Source of the DNA: Fistularia commersonii
Lineage: Eukaryota > Chordata > Actinopteri > Syngnathiformes > Fistulariidae
Length of the DNA: 64,000 nt
Assembly: GCA_037954325.1 (NCBI GenBank)
Contig: JBBMNZ010000001.1
Span: forward strand, 5,018,874-5,082,873
Direction of reading: 5' to 3'
The position numbers were made by a program, and so were the translations under genes. How positions within the stretch are numbered: the first letter of the stretch is position 1; each line of letters begins with the position of its first letter. Positions 1 through 10,000 of the stretch are shown here, one piece after another. The notes beneath the pieces were generated by a model. The model did no database searches, was not told the DNA's origin, and saw only the letters and a list, made by a program, of their open reading frames with translations.

Positions 1-1698
1 GTACGGCTGCGCGGGCGAGAGGCCGAGACCACCAGCGAGGAGGAGGGGGTTCGACGGCGGCCGCGCTCCTGGCTGCACAGGGACGAGGCCCCTGCTGAGG
101 AGGAGCATTCTGAAGTTGAAGCCACCGTGATCGCCAACAGCGTCCCCGACCACCAGCTCTTCTCCTCCGAGGAGGAGGAGGACGAGGAGGAGACGGAGGA
201 TGAGCGGTCAGAAGTGGAGGTGGTCCCGAGTCAGGGCCAGCCGCTGCCACCGCCACCGCCGCCGACCGAGCCATCGCCACAGTTTCAGGGCATTGTCAAC
301 CTAGCGTTCGATGACGAAGGCGTGGACCAGGAGAATGAGCAGACGGACTACCAGCCCGCCACCGGCTTCCGACGCTCGGTGCTGCTCTCCGTCGACGAGT
401 GCGAGGAGCTGGGCTCGGAGGAGGGCGGGGCCCAGACTCCGCCTCAAAGGCCCGACGGCACCCAGACTCCATCTGAGGTATTCCACAGCGAACCCACGGC
501 TCCCCCGAACGATGGCGGGCAACACGACCACCCGGTACGTCCCGGTGAAGAGGACCAACGGGGCGACGGGGAGAAATCCCCCGTGTTCCTGACCGAGCTC
601 CAGGAGGACAAGGCGAAGCCCGGTGAGCCCCCGGCGGCCACAGACACCAGAGAACTCCCTCCCCAGGAGCGCCCATGCCACCTCGATCTGCGGCACACTG
701 AGCAATACGCCAGCGGAGGGCAGCGGAGAGGCCACGGCGGCCTCCCGGAGACCAAAAAGGCAGATTTACACCTTGACTTAAATGAGCCGCATCTGACAGG
801 CGACTCCCCCGTTAATGCAGCACAATCTCCAGCAGGTAACGTATGATCTATGGACTCTTCCTTGACCCCCCCCTCTCTCCCCACCTACCCCAAACCCCCC
901 CTACACCCCTCAAATACCCATTGTCTCCGGCAGTTTCATGTCCCCTTCGCTCCGCTTCCCGGACCTCCCCACGGCCGCGACCCTCAACTGAAAAAAAAAA
1001 CAAAAAAAACAAAAAAAAAGGATATTATCGAGTGTACTAGTTGAGCAGCTGGTTACCAGTGCAAGTTCAAATCCGGAAATCGAATCACGCTTCCCGTGGC
1101 TCGATATGCCCCAAACCCCAACCCAAGCCCCGTAGCTGTAGTCCTTTGAATTTGCAACCTCGATATCCTTTTTTTTTTTTTAAAAAAAAACAAAACAAAA
1201 CAACCAACCAACCACACAGTCAGATAAACTGAACTGTACATCAAACAACTGAACTACCTTCAGTCTGAGGCCCGTCGGCCCCAGTAACACAGTTTACACA
1301 CACACACGCACACACAAAAAAAAAGATTTAAAAAGAGATGGGGAAATGTACATTTCAGATTCATCGCAGGATTGTATTTGTGGAAAAAGAATCTGACAAG
1401 GCCTGTGACATAGATATACCAATGCACTTTTATGTACATAAGAAATTTTTTGGGGGAGGATTATTTTCTTCCTCTCTTTCCCCGTGGTGGATTAGCCTCC
1501 TGAGGTCGCGGGTCAGCCAACGCAGTCAGTCACTTGCCCGGAGCATTTTAACATCAACTTGATTGTTTGTTGGAGGAGAGAAGAAAAAAATGAAGGGAGA
1601 TGATACGTCGTCATGCCGCCCGGCAGAAACTACTGTTCCAGAACCCCCTCCTCCCCAATCATGACTTCTTGTCCTAGAGCATGACAACACACTCCGGC

Positions 1699-1732
<34 letters not shown>

Positions 1733-3828
1733 CTCTTTCCGTGTGTTTGGATTCTTTAAAGTCTAAAATACAAATGATAAATCACTACTGGTCACAATTT
1801 ATGCACAATATTTTGAAACTTTAAGGATTAACTTTCAGGTTTCAGGATTAAAATTTGTTGAAATGTGAAAAACCAAGGAGTTGCTTAGACGTTAGATTGC
1901 TATGCAAAGAAATTTAAAATGAACTTAAAAATTAAAAAAAGATAAATATCTTGAGTTGCATGATGCTGCTGTCAACTTTCTCACCACTAGAGGTCACTGC
2001 TTGACAGTGTCAGGGTCCAGCTGGAATCCCATTAATAAAGTACATGATTATGATACTGCGTTTGCCATGACGATTAGACTGCAGTACAGCAGTATGGACT
2101 GTACGAGACTTTGTGATATGTTAAAAATTACCAACCAAAACCCAAGTTTTGTGGATTATTTGTATAATTAATGCTTGTTTGCATTATTAGTCTGAGCCTC
2201 TGTAAAACACAATTAGCTGTCAAAATGGCGGCAGGCCTTTCAGGATATTGGCGCCGACTGCACGCTCCTCCTCACCCAAAACCAAAAACCCATCTCAGAG
2301 ACCGGGGTTGATGCTGGAAAGCTCCGGGCGGCGACGTCTGTCCTCGTCTCGCCGTCTCCCCTGGAACGGCGCCGGACATGGTGTCGGAAATGTCTGCGCT
2401 GAACCGGTGTCTCTAGGCTGCCGCTGCTGCTACGAAAAATTTGTTGTGCTGGCAGTTTTTCCTTTTGCACCTTCCTTTGTTTTTGTTTTTATTTCTTTGC
2501 AAGAATGTAGCCGTTCCTGAGTTTCTGTTGTTTTTTTGTTGGTGGTGGTGTTTTTTTGCACTGCGCAAATTGCATGCTACTGTTTGTCATCACTCCCCAT
2601 CATCTGATTCTCATTATTTTCCCACATTGCCTTCTGTGGTGCCCAGTAGATCTTCAACATCCACCAGAGGAACCTGTTTCTTTTCATATAGACTTATGAT
2701 CTGCAGGTTCGGTGTAGCGCCGCTAGCTTCTCTCCCATCCCCTCACACACGCAAACACCTGTGAGATTACGTGATGTTTTGTAGAGCAGCTGTCGTGGCT
2801 TCGCTGTCTGTCTCCTTGTTTCCCGATCGAATTCAAAAAAAGGAAAACCCGCCGCAGCACCAAACAGGGTCAACACGCAAATGACTTTGTGTCTGTCGTT
2901 TTTGATAAAGCATAAAAAAAATTAAAAAAAACACAAAGAATGTCAAAAGAAACCACTGCACTGTTAGCGTCCTCCAGTGAAACCTACACACACACACACA
3001 CACACACCTCCCAACATTGAAAACACCTGTGTGGGCAGACGAAGAGACGCATTTAGAGAAGCTTTTACTCTGTGCATTACCTTTAAGGAAGCTGTTAACA
3101 CCCCGACATTCGTGTTTCAGGTGACGGGTGACTAAAAGATAATGATTTATCGCCAGTTATTTGGGTGTAATGTTCCCTCGTCACCTGACCTCACTGCTCG
3201 TGGGGGGTGTTCTAAAGTACACAGCCACTTTAAGGGTAATATTTCAGTAATTTTGTGTTATTTTGGTTGACGACGATTTGATTTTTTTGAGAAGACTTGT
3301 GGAGGAGTGGAACAGTTTGTCATTTTGCAGTATTGTCAATTGTTTTTAGGCGACATTGGTTGCGAAAGACTGGATCAAACCTGCAAACTTGACCGCCCGC
3401 CATCCAAAGCCCTCTCTCCCATTTACGAGATGGACGCGGGGGAAGTGTTTGAGCGCGGGACGGTTAAACCGCGGGAGGAGAAGCAGAGAGGGGATGAGGA
3501 CAAAAGCAGCGAGTTTGCCGAGCGAGACTGGAGCCTGCTCAAGCAGCTGCTCTCAGACCACGAGTCCAGCCTGGGCGTCATAAACCCGGTACCCGAGGAG
3601 CTCAACCTGGCCCAATACCTCATCAAGCAGACCCTGTCTCTCTCACGTGACTGCCTGGACACGCAGGCCATCTTGTCCCCGGAGAAGGAGACCTTCAAGC
3701 GTTGGGCAGAGCTCATCTCACCCATGGAGGACTCCTCCACCAGCATCACTGTGACCAGCTTCTCTCCGGAAGACGCCGCCTCCCCGCAGGGGGAGTGGAC
3801 CATCGTGGAGCTGGAAACGCACCACTGA
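1..3828 (+). CDS. btbd8: btbd8 (APache/KIAA1107 region), two 3'-terminal coding exons
   Basis: BTBD8/APache is a large clathrin-AP2-associated endocytic and neuronal protein; only its C-terminal 437 residues are here. The exons are 1-835 (open at the left edge) and 3350-3828 (stop TGA 3826-3828). The junction CAG|GTAACG to TTTTTAG|GCGAC restores frame through a split Gly codon. The first exon is low complexity: an acidic run of Glu/Asp about residues 54-66 and a proline run before TEPSPQF. The last exon carries the ordered block DWSLLKQLLSDHESSLGVIN, then LNLAQYLIKQTLSLSRDCLD, and ends SPQGEWTIVELETHH, which I recognise as the vertebrate BTBD8 C-terminus. Its position directly upstream of spo16 and glmn matches human 1p22. 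The BTB domains would lie upstream, outside the window. Identity is from memory of the family and synteny. Confidence 0.88.
836..3349 (+). other. btbd8 terminal intron, 2.5 kb
   Basis: Donor GTAACG follows 835 and the acceptor AG is at 3348-3349. If the intron is retained, translation stops after three codons at 844-846. It holds a 29-base T run (1704-1732), a CA repeat (2986-3007), several A-rich runs and, at 2222-2232, a perfect YY1-type motif (AAAATGGCGGC) in a more GC-rich patch (about 2216-2420). I see no exon inside it. Confidence 0.75.
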
Positions 3829-4250
3829 CCTGCGGAGGGGGAAGCCCGATGGCCGGTCGACACCTTCTCCACCAACGTTTACGTCAGCTTTTGTCTTAAT
3901 TTATTTATTCGTAGGACACCTTTCTTTACGGCACGTCTGTTCTCTGGGCACTGCAGCTCCCAGCCGCAGCTTGTTTGCGTCTCCCCGCCGCGCCCCCTCC
4001 CTCGGTGGTCTTTGCGTGACACAAGCGGGCTGTTATGCATGCTGTTTTGATATGTTCGAATGTTTAAACTAATGATTCTTTTCATGCGTTCAAAAAAAAA
4101 AAAAGAAAAAAGAAAGATGAATGTCTTTCTTACGTGGATCTTAAAAAGATGTGGTTGAATGGACTTTCTTTAAGGAAAAAAATAATGCTGGCCTAGAGAC
4201 TTGCATTTAGTGTCATATTTAAAAAAATAAAGGTTTGTGTTTCTGAATAC
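3829..4250 (+). other. btbd8: btbd8 3' UTR with poly(A) signal
   Basis: Non-coding sequence after the btbd8 stop. A canonical AATAAA at 4226-4231 is followed by a T/G-rich stretch (GGTTTGTGTTTCTG), as expected of a cleavage site around 4245-4255. Confidence 0.7.
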
Positions 4251-4394
4251 CTCTATTCTTGATTTATTTTATGGTACATCAAGACCTCAAGCTGAGTTAA
4301 TTCCATGAAGCCGCCTGATTTTATTGTAAACATCTGTTTGATAGATTCTACGACGAGTCACCAGGAAGGACCACATCCAAGGTCACTTAACCAC

Positions 4395-4410
4395 AGCGCC
4401 CCCTAGTGGT
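4395..4410 (-). promoter_or_regulatory. CTCF core motif between btbd8 and spo16
   Basis: The minus strand reads ACCACTAGGGGGCGCT, matching every informative position of the vertebrate CTCF core (CCASYAGRKGGCRS). It sits in the 300-bp gap between the btbd8 poly(A) signal and the spo16 start. Binding is inferred from the motif only. Confidence 0.55.
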
Positions 4411-4545
4411 TATTTCTTTTTTTTTTAATGACGGGCTAGAGGCGGTGTCACGGTCAACCTTCCGAGGCGGCAATTATTAAATATTACGGGCGCCATATTT
4501 GACGCGAAATCACAATTATTTCGAGAGAATTTGGTCACTTCTCAA

Positions 4546-6906
4546 ATGGAAGGAAGTCAAGCGACGATGGGAGAAGCGAGTCCGCCGTGGAAGACCACTA
4601 TCATCGTCAGCACATCGGTGAAGGTAGCGCTTCCGCCTAGTCTGACACCCCCCCGCGGCTAACCACTCGCTGCTAGTCTAAGCTAGCATTCTTGTTAAAA
4701 TCCCTTATTCAACAACTGAGAACTCAAGCCTCTTGGATGAGAGGTAAAACATCTTCAAATGAAGAAAATTTAGACCAGCAAGAAGATTTTGGCAAGAATT
4801 TACCATGACCCGAATGACTGAGAACTTCCTTAAAACACCGAGCTAGCATGCTAACCTAAACCGAGCAAATGTAGCATTAAAACGACTTCATTGCTGGTTT
4901 TTCCGTATTTTTTTTTTTAAATACACACAGTCCTTCACTAAAACTGCCTACAATGTTAATATTGGGGGTAAGGTGAATAAGGCACAATACAATAAAAACT
5001 AATTATAACAATATAGTCTAAGCTAATGCACTCAGTGACGTCAGCAGGTCCCCAAGTATTCCTAAATTTCTATTTCTAAATTTTTAAAGTATTTCTAAAG
5101 TTTTACTTCAAGTTTCTATCAGGAGGCATAAAGTAACCAGTCTATCTGTTCTTAAAAGTATTCAAAATCCTGTCAATATGTTTTTTTAACATTTTCTGTA
5201 TTTCTGTTACTGATCTCTATAAATTGTAACGTCATCGATGAGGATTTGGCGGTAAACAAATTTTATCTTCAGTTTCACAATTAAACAACAGCTTCATATC
5301 CCTTTTGGAAATCAGAAGCCCAGATGTTCCACAACTGGTGTAAACTCTGATCTCTTTCCAGGACCACGAAGCCAGCAGGATGCTCACCTCCCAACAGCAC
5401 AGAATCAGGTTCTCTGACAGCGTGGAGGCAGGATCCTTTATTTTTCCACTGTCTGGTAAATTGGCTGAAATATCTGCAGCAATAAAGCCCTCAGAACAAC
5501 TTGTTTGAAGAATAGAATCCAATATTTGAGCTAAAATAGCAAAACATGAATGTTCTTTGACATGAGTATTCATATATACATATATATATATATATGTGTG
5601 TGTGTGTATAAAGTCATACGCATAATTGACAAGTTGTAAAATAATAGTCATCTATGATTATATAAAAAAATCTAAAAATAATTGACATAGCTTTAAAATC
5701 AGCAAAAAATAACTTCCGATAATATATTAACTTGAAATAAGTCTGCGCCAAGTCATCTAAGTCAACAGGATAGTTAAGGTTAATCAACTCACCTAGATCC
5801 ATTTCACTCTGCTAAATACGCTAAGGACATTTCCTGCCCAGGTACTGCATTTCTATTGTTTGAGCCAAAAGCTTTCCCGGAGTGTTGTGAGGATTCGGGG
5901 CTTGTCGAGCAGATTGAGAAGTTTGTAAAAGTCCACAGGAACAGCTTTCTACTTCTCTACACCCCCTTCAGTGGAAGGAAGGAACAGGAAACCCTGTCAG
6001 CCCTTCAGCGGAGGTAGATGAATATCTGTTTTTATATTACTTCTTTCCATTCTTGTGACCATCAGATTAAATCGCATCAAGTGAGGCGGTATTTTTCTAC
6101 CTTCAGATTCTTTGACAGCAGCCTGAGGATCTTACCTATTCGAAACCCTGCTGATATGGTTAAGGGGATGTTGACTATTGCTAAGGTAAGGACAAAGACT
6201 CAAAAGATATTTTTTGATAACTGAATTATGAATGAAGCCTGACCTTTTCCTCCTTATTAAACTTCAATATACATAAACCTACAGTATCTTAGAGCTGTGA
6301 CTCATCTTGGTGATAATTATACAGTATCTCACTTTCTGCATCACATTTACAGAATAATTGGAAGAGTCTGTGAACATGAGGGCAATTAGAAAACTGGATT
6401 ACCTAGTAATCATCTATTAACAGTCTGAATACGATAACAAAATATCATCATTTTTGTAAACACCTACATGAAGCTGTGAAACAATGTTTTAAACCGAAGA
6501 CAACTACAATATTAGAGTTGAATCTGCAGTAATAACCAGGAAAATTATGAGAATCAAGAACTAAGTTTTTATTTGCTTCAGCTTTAATTTTTCAATTGTG
6601 TATTTACTGAACTTGTAGCATGAAATATTTGTGTATTTTACTTAGTTGAATGTTTAGGTTTGAGTTACTCCTTAATGTGGTAACAAATAGGGGAATTTCT
6701 CTTGTCATGGTGTTTTTTTCATAGTTTTTTTTCCCCTTCACACTCTGAGGGGAGCCTTTTGTTAAATTTGTCTGCAGGCCACCAGTAGACCCCACGTGGA
6801 CCGCATCCAGGACCGCATGGCTCTGGCCAGAGCTCACATCATTGAGAACAGCCCTGTGTGGGAAACACTGAGGAGCATCATGGAGACCCAAACAGGACCT
6901 TACTAA
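4546..6906 (+). CDS. spo16: spo16 (C1orf146), meiotic crossover factor, complete
   Basis: SPO16 pairs with the XPF-like protein SHOC1 in the ZMM group that stabilises meiotic recombination intermediates into crossovers, acting on meiotic chromosomes. Five coding exons: 4546-4623, 5362-5455, 5842-6013, 6107-6185 and 6778-6906, all with GT/AG borders and consistent phase, giving 183 aa (the human protein is about 180). Landmarks recognised from the human protein: WKTTIIVSTSV in exon 1, RIRFSDSVEAGSFIFPLSG in exon 2, FVKVHRNSFLLLYTPF in exon 3, DSSLRILPIRNPADMVKGML in exon 4, and ARAHIIENSPVWETL near the end. The first ATG (4546) was chosen; a second in-frame ATG is at residue 8 and could equally be used. 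It lies between btbd8 and glmn as in human. Confidence 0.92.
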
Positions 6907-7001
6907 GCCCTGGTCTGGTTGTCTAGAGGTATAAGAGGGGGTGTGAATCACTGTCTGAATGAAGACCAAATATTCATACTTTGTCTTATGTGAGCAGAGG
7001 T

Positions 7002-7007
7002 TTTATT
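7002..7007 (-). terminator. glmn: glmn poly(A) signal
   Basis: TTTATT on the plus strand gives AATAAA on the glmn strand, 65 bases past the glmn stop codon. This is the first such signal and implies a very short 3' UTR lying inside the spo16 3' UTR. Confidence 0.6.
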
Positions 7008-7047
7008 GGTTGCACGTGGCAGGTGAAATACAAAAAAACATTCAGAC

Positions 7048-7053
7048 AATAAA
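7048..7053 (+). terminator. spo16: spo16 poly(A) signal
   Basis: AATAAA 142 bases after the spo16 stop and only 19 bases from the glmn stop codon on the other strand, so cleavage would fall at or inside the glmn coding end. Confidence 0.6.
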
Positions 7054-7071
7054 ATGGTCTGAAGTGAAAAC

Positions 7072-10000
7072 TCAGTTTGGGATCTTTTCCTTTGCAATCT
7101 CCTCAATGCGCACAGTCAGACTCTCCATCAGGTCAAAGGTCACCAGTGCGCTCTGCAGCACCTGAGAGGCAGGACAATTATCAGTCTTAAGGGGGGCCCT
7201 ACATGTGAGCATAGGACCGAACTCTAGCGTACCTGCTGCTGCTCCTGTGGGGACATGTCACGCACTCGCTCCTCCGTGACAGTGGTGCGTTTGAGGGATC
7301 TGCTCAATCCTGCTTGAGCTCGAGCCTCTGTGGGGGAAAGCAGGGGTGGGAAATGGGATGAACGTCGCCTTAGAATACAAGCCAGTTTGTCATGATCCTG
7401 TTTAGATAAATGACATACATCCATGTCTTCTCTGCAACGGGAATCTCGAGGCCACCTCCTTCTAGTTACCTTAGTGTACAACCACTTGGATCTCTGCTAA
7501 AATCTCATTAGATACACACGTCATTGTGTCAACAAACTGTTGTGGCTCATACTCTCACCATGTTAAGAATGACGTGAACCCACAAAAGGTTTTTATTTTT
7601 ACATCCCACGAATGCGGGACTGCTCTGCTGACTGAATGCAGGATGTCTGTTCTTAAAATGATAAACTCCAGCTTTGCCACGTCTGGACGTCAGGCGAAAA
7701 CGACTTCTAAGAGTCTTGTTTCTTGGGTAGAGATCAGCTGATCGAGCCAGAGCTCATTTCAGATATCAGTCACGTGCGTTACGTACGATACTTTACCTCT
7801 GGCTTTGAGCTTCCGATCCTCTTTCAGTGCCTTCAGCTCAGCTGAGTAGTACTCTCTGGACATGCTGATACACACTTGAAGCATTTTCAGGTACTGGTCT
7901 TTTATGGCACTCAGTTCCTTCCACACAGCTGCCTGCAGGAGGAGAAGGAGGTGATCAGTCGACCCACAGAGCAGTGAGACATTCACACACACTTGACTTA
8001 CATTCCTCATTTCCTTGTCTCTGATGAGAAGATATCGCAGAAGGTTCAGACTCTCCATTATCCTGGAAAACACAAACAAGCGTTGTAGTACGTTTCTAAC
8101 TGGTTGCTGTGGCGACAAATAGGTAATTGGTTTTATTTTACAAAGAAAACACAGTAACTACTATTTTTCAAAACAGGACCAAAGAGCGAATTGACTGTAT
8201 GACTGAACCTGTCCATGCTGCCGAGCAGGTCGGTCTCCGCTCCTCCTGGCAAACAGAACACCAGACCCAGCAGAGAGAGGAAGTCCTCCCCCAGGAAGCT
8301 GCGGGTAGCGCTGTCGGGCTGCAAAGGTTATCACAGATTAAACCAGTCAGCCTCACCAGCCATACTGACTGGAGTCTGTGCGTTCAGCCATCTGTAATCT
8401 CACCTTCAGGGACAGTTCGACCTGACTCCTGATGCTCCTCACCACCAGGCCTTCTACGCCCGAGTGGTTGCTAGTTTTCAACATGAACCTGCAGTAGAAA
8501 CTCGAGGTGAGCAAGGAGCAGCTTCGAGAAACCCAGCTACAGCGGAGAGAAAAAGTATTTGATACACTGATGATTTTTCAGCTTTTCCCACTTGAAAAGC
8601 ATGTAAAGGTCTGTATTTTATCATGGATACTCATCAACTGTGACAGAATGTAAAACAAAAATCCAGAAAATCATATTGTATGATTTTTAAGTAATTAATT
8701 AGCATTTTATTGCATGACATAAGTATTGGATACATCAGAAAAACAGAACCTAATATTTGGTATAGAGACCTCTGGTGGCAATTACAGAGATCAGATGTTT
8801 CCTGTTGTTCTTGACCAGGTTTGCACACACTGCAGAAGGGATTTTGGCTCTGGTCTTGGCTATTGTGGAGAGGTTGGAGTTTGTTTGAGAGTGTGGACAG
8901 ATGTCTTTTATACAGGTAACCAGTTCAGACTGATGCAGTTAATACAGATAATGATTGGAGAACAGGAGGGTTTCTTAAAGAAGAACAAGTAGGTCTGTGA
9001 AAGTCGCAATTCTTACTGGTTGGTAGGTGATCGAATACTTGTTGCGCAATTAAAAGCAAATTCATTATGTAAAAATCATACAATGTGATTTTTCTGGATT
9101 TTTGTTTTCAAGTCTGTCACTCACGGTTGAAGAGTACCTATGATAAAAATTACAGACCTCTACGTGCTTTGTAAGTGAGAAAAGCTGAAAAATCAGCAAC
9201 GTATCAAATACTTATTCTCCCCACTGTAACTGGAGTAGACACACCTTTATTTTCCGAACCTTGTAGCTCATTAAAAATATCACATTGCCACAGGTAATAC
9301 ACATCTAGTTACACATTTTTTTTTATCAAGAAATGGTGAATCAGGTGAAGAAAACCAAAATAATTGTGTTTTAATTTCATCAATGATCGTCCTACCTGAA
9401 GAACTTGTGTTTCCCCCCGACATCCAATCGACTGATCAGGGGCTGCAACTGCTGGAGGGCTGATTTTCTCTGAGGGGGAGTTGATGTCACAGACACACAC
9501 ATTCAGAGTAAGGGAACTGTTGGATCGGCCTAAAGCCCTGAATCTGTGCTGCCCCCTAGTGGACGTCAGGGAGAGGTCTACACTCACCAACTGCTGGATT
9601 GGGCAGTCAGTCAGAACTCGCCGCAGGTTCTGTGGATTTCAGCACATGGTGAGTCTCACACTCCCGCCCAACACTAAAGTCCTGTGTCTGTGTGTGTGTA
9701 CGTGTGTGTTCTGTCATCATCAGACTACCGGCACACATGCTAACAGTTCAGAACGACCCGTTGGGTGTACCGAAAGCGTGGCCTAGCAGCTTGTACCTGA
9801 GCAACACTGTAGAAGCTGCTCAGCTCCAGGAGACTCTCTGGAAGGCTGTGCTCCTCTACCTTCTCCAAGCTTTTCTCTAACAGTGCCTGAATAGGGAAAA
9901 ATACACATATATGTATATAGGGAATGTCTTTGTGCATTGTTTCAAACCTTATTTCTTAAATGTGCTGTAATGTTGATGTTTCTTTACCAGCCCTTTGAAC

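Noticed and set aside
296..884. Minus-strand open frames opposite the btbd8 exon
   Set aside because: Shadow frames of a GC-rich coding exon; the plus frame joins in phase to a recognised last exon.
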